Assembly: GCF_000772945.1 (NCBI RefSeq) | Contig: NZ_JPVN01000010.1 | Coordinates: forward strand, 1 to 64,000 | Source: Ureibacillus manganicus DSM 26584 | GTDB lineage: Bacteria > Bacillota > Bacilli > Bacillales_A > Planococcaceae | Direction of reading: 5' to 3' | Length of the DNA: 64,000 bases | Part shown: positions 40,207 to 51,608 of the stretch, piece by piece | How the letters are laid out: every line of letters starts with the position of its first letter | Position numbering within the stretch: position 1 is the first letter of the stretch | Notes under the pieces: model-generated | Told to the model about the DNA's origin: nothing | Seen by the model: the letters and a program-made list of their open reading frames with translations, nothing else | Database searches by the model: none | Position numbers and translations under genes: made by a program

Positions 40207-41496
40207 TTAGCGAGCTAGTTTTTCAAATACAGTATGGAATGCTTGTATTGTTTTATTAATATGTTCTTCTGTATGAGCAGTTGAAATAAACAATCCTTCA
40301 AATTGTGATGGTGGTAAATAAATACCTTCCTCAGCCATCAATTTAAAATACTCTGCAAATAAACTTAAATCAGACGTTTTAGCAGACTCGAAATCAACTA
40401 CATTCTCATTAGTTAAGAATAAGCCAATCATGGAGCCGGCACGGTTAACTGTATGAGGAATGTTGTATTTCGTTGCAGCTTCACGTATTCCCGCTTCTAG
40501 TAAGTCACCAAGCTTTGTGAAATATTCATAAGATTCTGGTGTTAAACGTGATAATGTTTCAATTCCTGCAGTCATTGCAAGTGGGTTACCTGATAATGTA
40601 CCTGCTTGATACACTGGTCCTGCTGGAGCAATATGTTCCATAATGTCACGACGTCCACCGTATGCGCCAACTGGAAGTCCGCCTCCCACCACTTTACCTA
40701 GGCATGTTAAATCAGGTGTAATACCGTAATAACCTTGAGCACAAGTATAGTCAACACGGAATCCAGTCATTACCTCATCAAAAATGAGAAGTGCGCCATG
40801 TTCTTTTGTGACTTTGCGTAAACCTTCTAAGAACCCAGGTTGAGGTGGTACAACACCCATATTTCCAGCAACTGGTTCAACGATTACTGCAGCAATTTGA
40901 CTGCCATATTTTTCAAATACAACATTTACTGCATCAATATTATTATAAGGAACAGTCAATGTATTTTTAGCAATGTCAGCAGGAACTCCAGGACTATCTG
41001 GTAAACCTAGTGTAGCAACACCAGAACCAGCCTTAATAAGTAATGAATCACCATGTCCATGGTATGAACCTTCAAATTTTAAGATAATATCTCTACCAGT
41101 GAAGCCACGAGCTAAACGTAAAGCCGCCATTGTCGCTTCCGTTCCAGAAGAAACAAAACGTACCATTTCAACAGATGGAACACGTTCAATGACTAATTCT
41201 GCTAATTTATTTTCAAGTAAAGTAGGTGCTCCAAAAGATGTACCTTTAACTGCTTGTTCTTGAATTGCTTTTACAACATCAGGGTGTGAGTGACCAAGGA
41301 TAAGTGGACCCCAGCTCAATACATAGTCGATATATTCATTGCCATCAATGTCTTTAATAACTGCACCACTACCTGATTCCATAAAAATTGGGTCAGTGTT
41401 TACAGATTTAAATGCTCTAACAGGGCTATTCACCCCACCTGGCATTAAATCAAGGGCTTCTTTAAAAGCATTAATAGATTTCCCAAAAGATTTCAT
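40207..41496 (-). CDS. hemL: Glutamate-1-semialdehyde 2,1-aminomutase
   Basis: A 429-residue PLP enzyme that converts glutamate-1-semialdehyde to 5-aminolevulinate, the second step of the C5 heme pathway. The PLP lysine lies in [17 protein letters not shown], and the class III aminotransferase motif [12 protein letters not shown] is present. The length is full. GGAGGAG precedes the ATG, and it follows hemB by one base. It is the last gene of hemAXCDBL. Confidence 0.97.
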   Translation of the reverse strand: MKSFGKSINAFKEALDLMPGGVNSPVRAFKSVNTDPIFMESGSGAVIKDIDGNEYIDYVLSWGPLILGHSHPDVVKAIQEQAVKGTSFGAPTLLENKLAELVIERVPSVEMVRFVSSGTEATMAALRLARGFTGRDIILKFEGSYHGHGDSLLIKAGSGVATLGLPDSPGVPADIAKNTLTVPYNNIDAVNVVFEKYGSQIAAVIVEPVAGNMGVVPPQPGFLEGLRKVTKEHGALLIFDEVMTGFRVDYTCAQGYYGITPDLTCLGKVVGGGLPVGAYGGRRDIMEHIAPAGPVYQAGTLSGNPLAMTAGIETLSRLTPESYEYFTKLGDLLEAGIREAATKYNIPHTVNRAGSMIGLFLTNENVVDFESAKTSDLSLFAEYFKLMAEEGIYLPPSQFEGLFISTAHTEEHINKTIQAFHTVFEKLAR

Positions 41497-41497
41497 A

Positions 41498-42478
41498 TTA
41501 TTTCTCCTCCAACCAACGAACTACATCTTTTGCATGATAAGTTAATATTAAATCTGCACCAGCACGTTTCATACCTAATAACGTTTCCAATACGACTGAT
41601 TTTTCGTCAATCCAACCATTTTGTGCAGCAGCTTTAACCATTGCGTATTCACCAGAAACATTATAAGCAACAATAGGAACCGGGAAATTATTGCGTACAT
41701 CTCTAATAATATCTAAATAAGATAAAGCAGGTTTAACGATTAAGAAATCCGCACCTTCATCAATATCAGATTGTGCTTCACGAATTGCTTCTAATCTGTT
41801 TGATGGGTCCATTTGATATGTTTTACGGTCACCAAATTGTGGTGCTCCGTCTGCTGCTTCACGGAATGGACCATAATAGCTTGATGCATATTTCACTGCA
41901 TAAGACATGATAGGTACATCATGGAAGCCAGCTTCATCTAAAGCTGTACGAATAGCAATAACGAAACCATCCATCATATTTGATGGCGCTATGATATCTG
42001 CACCTGCTTGTGCTTGGGAAACAGCAGTACGCGCTAGAACATCAAGTGAAGGGTCATTTAAAATTTTCTCACCTTCAACAACTCCACAATGTCCATGATC
42101 AGTAAATTCACATAAACATGTATCAGCAATGACTAGTAGTTCAGGATGACGTGATTTAATTTGACGAGTTGCTTTTTGGACAATACCATGGTCATGGAAT
42201 GCGCCAGTTCCAACCGCATCTTTTTCGGCTGGTATACCGAATAAAATTACTGCAGGAATACCCATTTCAACAACTTCATCTATTTCTTCATCTAACTTGT
42301 CCAAAGAAAATTGATAAACGCCAGGCATCGAATTGACTGGGTTTTTAATGTTTTCACCTTCCATTACGAAAAGTGGGTAAATTAAATCTTCTTTGTGTAA
42401 ATAAGTCTCTTTCACCATTCCTCGCATAGTAGCTGATGTACGTAATCTGCGGTGTCTTCTAAAGTTCAATTGTGTCAT
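41498..42478 (-). CDS. hemB: Delta-aminolevulinic acid dehydratase (porphobilinogen synthase)
   Basis: A 326-residue TIM-barrel enzyme that joins two 5-aminolevulinate molecules into porphobilinogen. The zinc cysteines are visible in [14 protein letters not shown], and the two active-site lysines in [11 protein letters not shown] and [11 protein letters not shown]. The length is normal. It follows hemD by 11 bp. Confidence 0.98.
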   Translation of the reverse strand: MTQLNFRRHRRLRTSATMRGMVKETYLHKEDLIYPLFVMEGENIKNPVNSMPGVYQFSLDKLDEEIDEVVEMGIPAVILFGIPAEKDAVGTGAFHDHGIVQKATRQIKSRHPELLVIADTCLCEFTDHGHCGVVEGEKILNDPSLDVLARTAVSQAQAGADIIAPSNMMDGFVIAIRTALDEAGFHDVPIMSYAVKYASSYYGPFREAADGAPQFGDRKTYQMDPSNRLEAIREAQSDIDEGADFLIVKPALSYLDIIRDVRNNFPVPIVAYNVSGEYAMVKAAAQNGWIDEKSVVLETLLGMKRAGADLILTYHAKDVVRWLEEK

Positions 42479-42489
42479 ATGAAACTCTC

Positions 42490-43236
42490 CTATTTCACGA
42501 TTTCTTCTAGTACTGCTTCCATTGTATAAGTTTTAGGCTGATATGTAACATGAGCACCAGTTTTTCGTAAAGCATTACTTGTTATATGCCCAATGCTTGC
42601 TATCGTTACTTTTTCCCATCCCACATATCGTGCAATATGTGTTGCATATGCATCCACTGCAGACGGACTTGCGAAAATCAATATAAGTTCTTTTCGGGTT
42701 TGGATTAATTGAATAAGTTGTTGTATATAATCCATACTTTCAACTGTTGCATACACATTCCACTCAATAACTTCAAATGGTAAACCATCTTTAATTGTAT
42801 TTTTCGCTTTTTTTCCTCTGACAAAGAAACATTTTGAATTAGGATGTGCAACCTCTGGAAATTCTTTCACAAAAACATCTGCACTAAAAACTGAAGGTAC
42901 AAAATCCACTCTTAGCCCATTAGAAAGTAACTTATCTTTTGTTTTTGACCCAACAGCAGCTATTTTCCCTTTAAAGTGTGAGGGAGTTAAATTATACCTT
43001 ACCATTTTAGCACAAAATGCCTCTACTGCATTTTGACTTGTAAAGATTAACCAGTCGAAATCCCTTCCCAGTTCTAACTGCGTAAAATCATCAGGATGTT
43101 CTATTTCTACTACCTTAATTAGTGGACATGCTATAGCATCTCCACCTAATTGCTCAATTTTTTGTAAAACAGATGTTGTTATAGTCGAACCTGTAACAAC
43201 AACTGTTTTTCCTTGTAACGGTTTATCAGTTTGCAT
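42490..43236 (-). CDS. hemD: Uroporphyrinogen-III synthase
   Basis: A 248-residue enzyme that closes and inverts the D ring of hydroxymethylbilane. It is weakly conserved, as usual, with recognisable [23 protein letters not shown] and [11 protein letters not shown] segments that form the two-domain fold. ATG 43236 overlaps the hemC stop by 11 bases, consistent with coupling; a TTG directly before it is the less likely start. Confidence 0.93.
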   Translation of the reverse strand: MQTDKPLQGKTVVVTGSTITTSVLQKIEQLGGDAIACPLIKVVEIEHPDDFTQLELGRDFDWLIFTSQNAVEAFCAKMVRYNLTPSHFKGKIAAVGSKTKDKLLSNGLRVDFVPSVFSADVFVKEFPEVAHPNSKCFFVRGKKAKNTIKDGLPFEVIEWNVYATVESMDYIQQLIQLIQTRKELILIFASPSAVDAYATHIARYVGWEKVTIASIGHITSNALRKTGAHVTYQPKTYTMEAVLEEIVK

Positions 43237-44158
43237 CAAGCTCAGCCTTTACCTGCTGAATTAACTCATATGCGCCTTGTTCTGTTAATTTTTGTGCTAC
43301 TTCTTTACCTAATTCAACTGGATCTGTCCCTGTCATTGTTTCACTATAAAATACAGTTGCGTCTGGAGCGGCAACTAATCCAGTAAGTGTAATAGAATCA
43401 CCTTCTGATTTTGCAAATCCAGCGATTGGAACTTGACAACCACCATCCATAGCAGCTAAGAAAGATCTTTCAGCAAATGCTTCATCCCAAGTAGTTTTGT
43501 CTGTTAATTTTGCTAGTTCAGCTAACAGTTCTTCGTCGTCAGCTCGGCATTCTATCCCTAATGAACCTTGTGCAACTGCTGGTAAACATGTTTCTGTATC
43601 TAAATATTCAGTAACTACATCGTCATTCCATCCAAGACGTTTTAAACCTGCTGCTGCTAAAATAATCGCATCGTAATTTTCATTTTCTAGTTTTGCTAAA
43701 CGTGTATCAACATTCCCACGAATCCATTTAATTTCTATATCAGGACGCACTTTTTTTAACTGTGCACTTCGACGAAGCGAACTAGTTCCTACGATCGCAT
43801 ATTGTGGTAGGTCTTTAAATTTCACGTGTCCTTTAGAAATAAACGCATCACGTGGATCTTCTCTTTTTGGTATACAACCAATTACTAACCCATCAGGTAA
43901 TACAGCAGGCATATCTTTCATGGAATGTACTGCAAAATCGATTTCTTTATCATATAAAGCTTGTTCGATTTCTTTTACAAACAACCCTTTTCCTCCTACT
44001 TTAGACAGCTGCACATCTAAAATACGATCTCCTTTTGTAACAATTTCTTTCACTTCAAATTCAAAAGGTGCTCCTGCTTTTTTCAATTGATCGATAAACC
44101 AATTCGTTTGTGTTAACGCCAGTTTACTTTTTCTAGAACCTACTATAATTTTTCTCAA
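43226..44158 (-). CDS. hemC: Hydroxymethylbilane synthase (porphobilinogen deaminase)
   Basis: A 310-residue enzyme that polymerises four porphobilinogens. The dipyrromethane-cofactor cysteine is in [10 protein letters not shown]; substrate-binding arginines lie in [11 protein letters not shown] and [11 protein letters not shown] prefer the TTG at 44158: AAAGG is suitably spaced, and the N-terminus [13 protein letters not shown] then matches family members. A TTG at 44167 lies too close to that site. Confidence 0.96.
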   Translation of the reverse strand: MRKIIVGSRKSKLALTQTNWFIDQLKKAGAPFEFEVKEIVTKGDRILDVQLSKVGGKGLFVKEIEQALYDKEIDFAVHSMKDMPAVLPDGLVIGCIPKREDPRDAFISKGHVKFKDLPQYAIVGTSSLRRSAQLKKVRPDIEIKWIRGNVDTRLAKLENENYDAIILAAAGLKRLGWNDDVVTEYLDTETCLPAVAQGSLGIECRADDEELLAELAKLTDKTTWDEAFAERSFLAAMDGGCQVPIAGFAKSEGDSITLTGLVAAPDATVFYSETMTGTDPVELGKEVAQKLTEQGAYELIQQVKAELDAN

Positions 44159-44266
44159 TATGCTCAAACCTTTCTAACTATAAATATCCGCAAGTTTATT
44201 CTTTAATGGTCACATTTTAGTGTCCCGTTTCTCGTTTCAAAGGGTATATGTTTTCAAATCTCACCC

Positions 44267-45094
44267 TTAATACCATAAATGGAAGCTTGAAAGTTTACTA
44301 CCTAAAAAGAAATTAACAACTACAAGTAAAAATGTATAAATTTGTGCCCAGGAATAATTGATGCCGGAAAGTTTACCTTTTTGATGTAATATTAAAATAG
44401 TAAAGTAAATTACAAAAATGATAAATGATCCGATAATTTTCGCATCAATGATTGATAAACCCTCTAATGTAAGAAATGCCCATTCTAGGCCCAAAATTAT
44501 ACTAATTAAAAATATTGGATTCCCTATTAATATTGAGCCATTTACCCATTTACTAAGCTGCTGTAAAGACGGCAATCTACTCCATAACTTTGTATATTTT
44601 TTCCCCTTTAAAAGCTTATATAATATTAAGTATAGAACAGAGAACACAAAGGCTAGAGTGAACGAAGCATAGGATAAAATTGCAAAACTTATATGAATTA
44701 TCAGCATCTCAGATACTAACGTCTCTCTTAATGGATGTTGTACATAATCTGGTGCAAATAAGTGAATCGTAACGAAGATAAATCCTAAAATATTTATAAA
44801 AAATACAGGTAAATCAACTCGTACAATACAATGTAATATGATTGAAATGGTTATTAATAACCATGCATAGAAGTATACTCCTTCTATCAAAGTTAGAACT
44901 GGGAATCTCTTCATTTCAATAATATATAGTAAAAAGAAAACTGTCTGCATAACCCATACAATCGACACAAGCCAAAACGCAACTCGACGTATTTGAACTT
45001 TCCTATAAAAATAGTCGATGAAATAAAGAACGATACTAATTGCATATAAAAGTACCATTATTTCATAAATCCGTGACATTGTTAGGTCAATCAT
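44267..45094 (-). CDS. hemX: HemX, CcsA-like membrane protein
   Basis: A 275-residue protein with about eight membrane helices of the cytochrome c assembly (CcsA/ResC) superfamily. In B. subtilis HemX lowers HemA levels post-transcriptionally. The typical tryptophan-rich heme motif is not clear here, but EWAFLTLEGL and the final SWAQIYTF segment fit HemX. It lies between hemA and hemC, as expected. ATG 45094 has AGAAGGG six bases upstream. Confidence 0.9.
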   Translation of the reverse strand: MIDLTMSRIYEIMVLLYAISIVLYFIDYFYRKVQIRRVAFWLVSIVWVMQTVFFLLYIIEMKRFPVLTLIEGVYFYAWLLITISIILHCIVRVDLPVFFINILGFIFVTIHLFAPDYVQHPLRETLVSEMLIIHISFAILSYASFTLAFVFSVLYLILYKLLKGKKYTKLWSRLPSLQQLSKWVNGSILIGNPIFLISIILGLEWAFLTLEGLSIIDAKIIGSFIIFVIYFTILILHQKGKLSGINYSWAQIYTFLLVVVNFFLGSKLSSFHLWY

Positions 45095-45147
45095 TCGCAA
45101 CCCTTCTTCACCTAAAATTAGATTTTATAACTAAGCCATAAATAAAA

Positions 45148-45187
45148 GCGTTTTTCGTATCTAGTCTAACATATAGATACGAAAACG
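45148..45187 (-). terminator. Hairpin between hemA and hemX (possible partial terminator)
   Basis: A 15-bp stem (GCGTTTTCGTATCTA arms, one bulged T) is followed by TTTTATTTAT on the minus strand. It lies inside the heme operon, so it may reduce read-through and give excess hemA mRNA over the distal genes. Confidence 0.65.
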
Positions 45188-45229
45188 CCTCAGAAGTTCC
45201 TTATAGCTAAATATCGAAACTGAACTTAA

Positions 45230-46585
45230 TTAATAGGACAATTTAGGATTACCAACTGGCTCAGTTCGATCTAATTTTTGTTCTGCTTTTTGTTGTTGCA
45301 GAAGTAATTCTTCATTTACCTCATTTTCAATTCCAAAAATTTGTTGGAATAGTTGAAGTTGCTCATTAGCCTTTTTAGCATTCGCTAGTTCTTTTGCCTG
45401 AAGAATTGGTTCCTTCAACAATTGATTGATAATGGATTTCGTATGCTTATTTAATATTTTTCTTTCACGATCCGTTAAATTAGGCATCTTATTTTCAATG
45501 CTCGCCATTGTTTCTTCTTGAATAGTACTTGCTTTTTTACGTAGAGCTGAAATTATTGGTACTACTCCTAATGTTGCAATCCAATCTTTAAATTCGATTA
45601 CTTCAGTAGTTATCATTTCTGTAATCTCCTGAGCTGCCTTCTCACGCTCAGCAAGATTTGCCTCTACAATACCTTGTAAATCATCGATATCGTACAAGAA
45701 AACATTCGGTAGGTCACCAATTTTTGGATCTAAATCTCTTGGAACCGCAATATCAACCATAAATAACGGTTTGCCTTTTCTTAATCGTTCTACAAATTCC
45801 ATTAGCTCAAAGTCAATAACATAGTCAGTAGATCCTGTCGAGCTAATTAATATATCTGCCTCAAGTAAAGTGCATTGTAGTTCCTGCATAGATTTAGCTT
45901 GTCCATTAAACTTCTCAGCGAGCATTTGAGCTTTTTCGAAAGTACGATTTAGGACCGTTACTTTCCCAACACCACTACCTGCTAAATTTTGTGCAGCTAG
46001 CTCCCCCATTTTACCAGCACCTAAAATCGCAACGTGTTTATGTTTTAATGAACCAAAGATTTTCTTTGCTAGTTCAACTGCCGCATAAGAAACAGATACT
46101 GCATTTTCATTAATAGTTGTTTCATTATGTGCACGTTTTGCGAAAGTGACTGCTTGCTTAAATAACTGATTGTAAACGGTTCCAGTAGTTCCGACTTCTT
46201 GAGCTTCCAAGAAGCTTTTTTTAACTTGTCCAAGAATTTGAGTTTCACCTAATACCATAGAGTCAATTCCGCTTGTTACTCGGAATAAATGATTTAATGA
46301 ATCATCATTTTCACGAATGTATAAGTGTTGTTCAAATTGTTCGACAGGGATATCAAACCATTTTGCTAAAAACTGTTTAATATAATAACGGCCAGTATGT
46401 AATTGGTCTACTACTGCATAGATTTCAGTTCGGTTACATGTAGAAACAATTACGTCTTCCAATATGCTTTTTTCTTTTTTTAACGCTGCCATTGCATTCG
46501 GTAATTCACTTTCAATAAATGATAACTTTTCCCGAATTTCGACAGGCGCAGTTTTGTAATTCAAGCCTACGACAAGTGTATGCAT
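45230..46585 (-). CDS. hemA: Glutamyl-tRNA reductase
   Basis: A 451-residue NADPH-dependent enzyme that reduces glutamyl-tRNA to glutamate-1-semialdehyde, the committed heme step. The catalytic Cys50 is in [14 protein letters not shown] Rossmann domain with [15 protein letters not shown] and a C-terminal dimerisation helix follow. The length is typical. It is first in the hemAXCDBL operon and has a 5' UTR of about 235 nt, with a PerR-type palindrome at the transcript start. Confidence 0.97.
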   Translation of the reverse strand: MHTLVVGLNYKTAPVEIREKLSFIESELPNAMAALKKEKSILEDVIVSTCNRTEIYAVVDQLHTGRYYIKQFLAKWFDIPVEQFEQHLYIRENDDSLNHLFRVTSGIDSMVLGETQILGQVKKSFLEAQEVGTTGTVYNQLFKQAVTFAKRAHNETTINENAVSVSYAAVELAKKIFGSLKHKHVAILGAGKMGELAAQNLAGSGVGKVTVLNRTFEKAQMLAEKFNGQAKSMQELQCTLLEADILISSTGSTDYVIDFELMEFVERLRKGKPLFMVDIAVPRDLDPKIGDLPNVFLYDIDDLQGIVEANLAEREKAAQEITEMITTEVIEFKDWIATLGVVPIISALRKKASTIQEETMASIENKMPNLTDRERKILNKHTKSIINQLLKEPILQAKELANAKKANEQLQLFQQIFGIENEVNEELLLQQQKAEQKLDRTEPVGNPKLSY

Positions 46586-46807
46586 TGAACTTTACACCTC
46601 ACATTTTATTTTCCAACCTCTATATTATCATAAAGAATGCCTCACCCAACATCAAATTGTGAACATGCTATGAACGGGTTAGTTTTAATCAAATCCGCCG
46701 GAGGCTAGTACTTCTTCACTACCACTACCTATTATTGTGCCAAACTTATTAACCTAAGTAAACTTTTGTTTTATAAAAATAATATTAACGAATGGTTATT
46801 AAGTAAT
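46586..46807 (-). other. 5' UTR of hemA
   Basis: This region lies between the inferred transcription start and the hemA start codon. It contains the 14-nt string ATCCGCCGGAGGCT (about 46692-46705), also found in the two 225-bp repeats, but no other part of those repeats. No ORF or convincing leader structure was seen. Confidence 0.4.
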
Positions 46808-46822
46808 TTAGAATTATTCTAA
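46808..46822. promoter_or_regulatory. PerR/Fur-type palindrome at the hemA promoter
   Basis: A perfect 7-1-7 inverted repeat, TTAGAAT-T-ATTCTAA, matches the PerR/Fur box consensus in form (TTATAATNATTATAA type). It starts four bases after the -10 box and covers the expected transcription start. In B. subtilis the hemA operon belongs to the PerR peroxide regulon, so PerR repression is the likely role. Confidence 0.75.
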
Positions 46823-46826
46823 TCTG

Positions 46827-46855
46827 AGTATAACAAAATATTTATCAAAATTCAA
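46827..46855 (-). promoter_or_regulatory. Sigma-A promoter of the hem operon
   Basis: TTGAAT (46850-46855), a 17-bp spacer ending in TGT, and TATACT (46827-46832) on the minus strand form an extended -10 promoter directly beside the PerR-type palindrome. Confidence 0.75.
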
Positions 46856-46891
46856 CGTATTAAGTTATGTCATGATATTTTCCTACTAAAA

Positions 46892-46938
46892 AAAGATGTT
46901 TTGAAAACCGATAAATCGATTTAATTCAAAACATCTTT
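46892..46938 (-). terminator. Terminator downstream of engB
   Basis: A perfect 14-bp stem (46892-46905 with 46925-46938) is followed by a T7 run on the minus strand. Confidence 0.85.
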
Positions 46939-46967
46939 CGTAGAAATCATTCGGGTATGTACATCCT

Positions 46968-47549
46968 CTACATTCTTTTTTGTATTTCATTCCAAGCTTG
47001 ATCAAATCCAAGTCCTAATTCAGAAGAAAAAACAATAATCGGATCATTAGGATCCATATCCAACGTTTCTTTAACTACCTTTTTATGCTTGTCCCATTTC
47101 CCTTTAGGAATTTTATCAGCCTTTGTAGCAATAACGATAGTTGGTATGTTGTAATGCTTTAAAAAGTCATACATCATACAATCATCATTGGTTGGGACAT
47201 GCCTTAAATCTACAATTAATATTACAGCACGTAAAACATTACGCGCTGTAATATATCGTTCAATCATTTCTCCCCATGCTTGTCGGTCTGATTTTGAAAC
47301 TTTTGCATAACCATAGCCAGGAACATCAACAAAAAACAATTTTTCCTCAATCTTATAAAAATTTAAAGTTTGAGTCTTACCTGGCTTAGATGACGTTCGA
47401 GCTAAGGCTTTTCGCCCAATCATTTTATTTATAAATGATGATTTTCCAACGTTAGACCTGCCTGCTAATGCAAATTCAGGAAGGTCATCAATTGGATACT
47501 GTTCTGGTTTTACAGCACTAATCACCATTTCAACATTATTTACTTTCAT
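46968..47549 (-). CDS. engB: Ribosome biogenesis GTPase YsxC/EngB
   Basis: A 193-residue essential GTPase of 50S assembly. G motifs are visible: [19 protein letters not shown] and ATKADK. ATG 47549 has GGAGG at good spacing inside the end of lon, so the two genes overlap by 14 bp. The order lon-engB-hemA is as in B. subtilis. Confidence 0.96.
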   Translation of the reverse strand: MKVNNVEMVISAVKPEQYPIDDLPEFALAGRSNVGKSSFINKMIGRKALARTSSKPGKTQTLNFYKIEEKLFFVDVPGYGYAKVSKSDRQAWGEMIERYITARNVLRAVILIVDLRHVPTNDDCMMYDFLKHYNIPTIVIATKADKIPKGKWDKHKKVVKETLDMDPNDPIIVFSSELGLGFDQAWNEIQKRM

Positions 47550-49869
47550 TTTTGAAACCTCCAACTAGTGCTATATTAAGCACTTCGTCAGCAGAAGATA
47601 CAGGTTTAAAAGTTAGCTGTTCACGAATACTTTCTGGAATGTCATCAATATCGCGAATATTATCTTTTGGAATAATAATTGTTGTTAAACCAGCTCTGTG
47701 TGCACCAAGAGATTTTTCTTTTAGCCCACCAATTGGCAAGACTCTTCCGCGCAATGTGATTTCACCCGTCATACCAACTTCCCTTTTAATAGGTGTGTTT
47801 GTAATTGCTGAAACTAAAGCGGTACACATTGTAATACCTGCGGATGGTCCATCTTTTGGAACTGCACCTTCTGGGACGTGAATGTGAATATCATTTTCAT
47901 CAAAATAGTTGTTATCAATTCCTAACTGGCTAGATAACGAACGAACATAGGATAATGCCGTTTGAGCAGATTCTTTCATTACTTCTCCAAGTTTTCCTGT
48001 TAGGAGAATCTTTCCTTTACCAGGAGTTAATGATACTTCAATTTGTAATGTATCGCCGCCAACAGTTGTGTAAGCAAGCCCTGTTGCTACACCAATTTGA
48101 TTTTCTGTTTCTGCTTGACCGTAATGGAATTTATATTTCCCTAACATTTCTATTAATACTTTTTGGTTAACTGTCACACGTTTTTTATCGCCTGAAACAA
48201 TTACTTTTGCTGCTTTACGACAGAGCGTAGCAATTTGGCGTTGTAAATTACGAACTCCTGCTTCTCGAGTATAGTAACGGATTAGGTCAACGATTGATTC
48301 ATCTTTAATAATAAATTGTGACTTTTTCAATCCATTTTCTTCAATTTGCTTTGGTATTAAATGATTTTTTGCTATTTGGGTTTTTTCCATCTCTGTATAC
48401 CCAGCAATCGATATTACTTCCATACGGTCTAAAAGCGGACCAGGAATTGTACTTAAATCATTAGCCGTTGCAAGAAACATGACTTGAGACAAATTGTATG
48501 ATTCTTCAATATAATGATCACTAAAATTGTGGTTTTGTTCAGGATCTAGTACTTCTAGCATTGCCGCAGAAGGATCCCCTCTAAAATCATTAGACATTTT
48601 GTCAATCTCATCTAGTAAGAATACAGGGTTGATTGTTCCAGCTTTCTTCATGCCTTGGATAATACGTCCTGGCATAGCACCAACGTAAGTACGTCTGTGA
48701 CCACGGATTTCTGATTCATCCCTTACACCACCAAGTGAAACACGTACAAATTTACGGTTCAAACTTTCTGCAACTGAACGTGCTAATGACGTTTTCCCTA
48801 CTCCAGGTGGTCCTACTAAACAAAGTATTGGTCCACGTACTGACTGAGTTAATTGACGTACCGATAAATACTCTAGAATACGTTCTTTAACTTTTTCTAA
48901 ACCATCATGGTCTCGATTTAATATATCTTCTGCATGCTTTATATCAAGTCGATCTGTAGTAGCTTCTGTCCATGGAATAGAAACTAGCCATTCAATATAG
49001 TTACGAATTACACCACTTTCTGCACTTGCAGCCGGTAATTTTTCGTAACGATCCAATTCTTTAAAGGCAACTTTTTGTGTAGATTCTGGCATTCCAGAGC
49101 TTTCAATTCTTTTACGAAGATCGGCTATTTCCCCAGTTTTCCCTTCACGGTCACCTAGTTCAGATTGGATTGCTTTCATTTGTTCACGTAGATAGTACTC
49201 TTTTTGAGTACGTTCCATTGCCTGCTTTACTTTTGAATTGATTTTCTTTTCAAGGTTTAAAACCTCTTGCTCATCATGTAAACGAATAATGAGATGATCT
49301 AATCGCTTTTTAATATTGTAGATGCTTAATATTTCTTGTTTTTCTGCAATTTTTAACGGTAAATGTGATGCTATTACATCCGCCAGTCTACCTGGTTCAT
49401 CGATATCTGTAACGGAATCAATTGTCTCTGTAGTAATTTTGTTAGAAGACTTAGCATACTTTTCAAAATAACCTAATAATGTACGCATTAACGCTTCTGT
49501 CTCTGCATCTTTAGTTGTTGGATCTTCTTGTACTTCAACACTAACCGTTGTGAAGTTTTTTTCCTCAGAATAACTTTTTATTTCTCCTCGGCTAATTCCC
49601 TCAACTAAAATTCGCAAAGTACCATTTGGAAGCTTTAGCATTTGTTTTACATTTACTAAAGTACCAATTGTATATAAATCTTCTTTCTCTGGTGATTCAA
49701 TTCGTAAATCTTTTTGAGTTGCTAAAAATATTTGGTTATCATTTAGCATAGCGTACTCTAATGCTGCAACTGACCTCGCTCTACCTACATCAATATGTAA
49801 AACCATTGAAGGGTAAACTAATAATCCACGCAAAGGCAATAAAGGTTTATTCTCTAATCTTTTGCTCAT
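47536..49869 (-). CDS. lon: ATP-dependent protease Lon
   Basis: A 777-residue LonA: an N-terminal substrate domain (from [11 protein letters not shown]), an AAA+ domain with Walker [11 protein letters not shown] and Walker [11 protein letters not shown], and a C-terminal protease domain with the catalytic Ser in [10 protein letters not shown] and the Lys in [14 protein letters not shown] chose ATG 49869, which has GGAGGTG upstream; a reading from 49983 lacks both a site and family similarity. No CtsR box was recognised upstream. Confidence 0.97.
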   Translation of the reverse strand: MSKRLENKPLLPLRGLLVYPSMVLHIDVGRARSVAALEYAMLNDNQIFLATQKDLRIESPEKEDLYTIGTLVNVKQMLKLPNGTLRILVEGISRGEIKSYSEEKNFTTVSVEVQEDPTTKDAETEALMRTLLGYFEKYAKSSNKITTETIDSVTDIDEPGRLADVIASHLPLKIAEKQEILSIYNIKKRLDHLIIRLHDEQEVLNLEKKINSKVKQAMERTQKEYYLREQMKAIQSELGDREGKTGEIADLRKRIESSGMPESTQKVAFKELDRYEKLPAASAESGVIRNYIEWLVSIPWTEATTDRLDIKHAEDILNRDHDGLEKVKERILEYLSVRQLTQSVRGPILCLVGPPGVGKTSLARSVAESLNRKFVRVSLGGVRDESEIRGHRRTYVGAMPGRIIQGMKKAGTINPVFLLDEIDKMSNDFRGDPSAAMLEVLDPEQNHNFSDHYIEESYNLSQVMFLATANDLSTIPGPLLDRMEVISIAGYTEMEKTQIAKNHLIPKQIEENGLKKSQFIIKDESIVDLIRYYTREAGVRNLQRQIATLCRKAAKVIVSGDKKRVTVNQKVLIEMLGKYKFHYGQAETENQIGVATGLAYTTVGGDTLQIEVSLTPGKGKILLTGKLGEVMKESAQTALSYVRSLSSQLGIDNNYFDENDIHIHVPEGAVPKDGPSAGITMCTALVSAITNTPIKREVGMTGEITLRGRVLPIGGLKEKSLGAHRAGLTTIIIPKDNIRDIDDIPESIREQLTFKPVSSADEVLNIALVGGFKNESK

Positions 49870-50057
49870 GCGCGTTTCACCTCCATCTATTTTCTCCGAA
49901 ACATTTCGCACACTTAGTATGTGAAAAAAACATAACATTTCTCTAGGCTTATTGTTAGCAATTTTTAGAGTGTACATGTACAAAAAGCCATAACTTTTTA
50001 TGTATAATGGTAAATTTCTAATAAATGTTATGAAAACTGTAGTTTTTTGTTAGAAAA

Positions 50058-50106
50058 AGCTGACTTACGACCATTACACGTAAAAACGCATATTGCGAAG
50101 TCAGCT
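50058..50106 (-). terminator. Terminator downstream of clpX
   Basis: A 9-bp outer stem (AGCTGACTT/AAGTCAGCT) encloses a second small stem and is followed by TTTTTC on the minus strand. Confidence 0.7.
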
Positions 50107-50146
50107 TCCATATTTACTACCATTGATGTTAGTTCTTAGTTGCTAT

Positions 50147-51412
50147 TTATGCTGAAGTTTTTTCATTAAAATTTTTTAGCTCAGAACCATCTTTCAAGAA
50201 CAATTTAGGTGCTTTTTTATTTAAAATTGTGTCTTCCGTAATAACACACTTCACGATATCATCACGCGATGGTAATTCGAACATCATTTCTAACATTGTA
50301 GATTCAATAATCGATCTTAAACCACGTGCACCTGTTTTACGTTCAATTGCTTCTTTCGAAATAGCAGCTAAAGCAGAATCGTCAAATTCAAGCTCAACTT
50401 TGTCGAGCTCAAGCATTTTTTGATACTGTTTAACTAATGCATTTTTAGGTTCAGTTAGTATACGAACTAGTGCTTCCTCGTCTAATTGCTCAAGAGATGC
50501 TAAAACTGGAAGACGTCCAATAAACTCAGGGATTAAGCCGAATTTAAGTAAATCTTCTGGTATTAGATGAGCTAATACGGACTCATTTTCGTCAACTTTT
50601 GAAGTAGTTGAACCAAATCCAATTACTTTTTGACCTTGTCTGCGTTTAATAATCTGTTCAATACCATCAAACGCCCCACCAACGATGAATAAAATGTTCG
50701 TTGTATCAATTTGTAAAAATTCCTGATGAGGATGCTTACGCCCACCTTGTGGAGGTACGCTTGCAACAGTACCTTCAAGAATTTTTAATAATGCTTGCTG
50801 AACACCTTCACCAGATACATCACGTGTAATCGATGGGTTTTCAGATTTACGTGCTACTTTATCGATTTCATCAATATAAATAATTCCTTTTTCAGCACGT
50901 TCAATATCATAGTCTGCAGCTTGGATTAGTTTTAATAAGATGTTTTCTACATCTTCCCCAACATATCCAGCTTCCGTAAGTGATGTTGCATCTGCGATAG
51001 CAAATGGTACATTTAGTATTCGTGCAAGTGTTTGAGCAAGTAATGTTTTACCGCTACCAGTAGGTCCTATTAATACAATATTTGACTTCGATAATTCTAC
51101 ATCATCAATTTTACTGTTTGAATTTATACGTTTATAGTGATTATATACAGCGACTGAAAGTGCTTTCTTTGCACGTTCTTGTCCAATAACATATTCATCT
51201 AAGATTGATAATATTTCTTTTGGTTTTGGAATATCTTGAAATTCAATTTCTTCTTCCACACCAAGTTCTTCAACGACAATTTCAGAGCAAAGCTCGATAC
51301 ATTCATCACAAATATAAACACCAGGTCCTGCAACTAATTTTCTAACTTGTTCTTGAGGTTTACCACAGAACGAGCATTTTAAATTGCCTTTTTCATCATT
51401 AAATTTAAACAA
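50147..51412 (-). CDS. clpX: ATP-dependent Clp protease ATP-binding subunit ClpX
   Basis: A 421-residue AAA+ unfoldase that feeds ClpP. The N-terminal zinc-binding domain has Cys13, Cys16, Cys35 and Cys38. Walker A is GPTGSGKT, Walker B is IIYIDEIDK, and the ClpP-docking IGF loop is seen in GQKVIGFGS. The start is TTG at 51412 with GGGGTGA upstream. It lies downstream of tig, as in most Bacillota. Confidence 0.98.
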   Translation of the reverse strand: MFKFNDEKGNLKCSFCGKPQEQVRKLVAGPGVYICDECIELCSEIVVEELGVEEEIEFQDIPKPKEILSILDEYVIGQERAKKALSVAVYNHYKRINSNSKIDDVELSKSNIVLIGPTGSGKTLLAQTLARILNVPFAIADATSLTEAGYVGEDVENILLKLIQAADYDIERAEKGIIYIDEIDKVARKSENPSITRDVSGEGVQQALLKILEGTVASVPPQGGRKHPHQEFLQIDTTNILFIVGGAFDGIEQIIKRRQGQKVIGFGSTTSKVDENESVLAHLIPEDLLKFGLIPEFIGRLPVLASLEQLDEEALVRILTEPKNALVKQYQKMLELDKVELEFDDSALAAISKEAIERKTGARGLRSIIESTMLEMMFELPSRDDIVKCVITEDTILNKKAPKLFLKDGSELKNFNEKTSA

Positions 51413-51547
51413 TTTGCTTCACCCCTATTCAAGCAACTATCTTACAAGATTCTGTTATCTTTATCAAATAAGTTGTCTTTATTTATGTTATGCAGCAAAT
51501 AACTACTAACATATTTATGTATAAAAGAAAAATTTTATATGTTATAA

Positions 51548-51576
51548 AACAAGGCACGGGAATACCGTACCTTGTT
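51548..51576 (-). terminator. Terminator downstream of tig
   Basis: A 12-bp stem AACAAGGTACGG/CCGTGCCTTGTT with a 5-nt loop; its one imperfect pair is U-G on the minus strand and C-A on the plus strand. A TTTTATA tail follows. Confidence 0.75.
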
Positions 51577-51608
51577 ATTTTCCACTTATTTTACCAAATA
51601 GTGAAATA

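Noticed and set aside
46680-46720. A third copy of the 225-bp repeat upstream of hemA
   Set aside because: Only a 14-nt string is shared (ATCCGCCGGAGGCT). No hairpins or inverted ends of the element are present, so I note it but do not call a repeat.
49870-50057. CtsR operator upstream of lon
   Set aside because: No GGTCAAA direct repeat is present in the gap. The GGTCAAA string near 54482 lies in the tandem repeats, far from lon.
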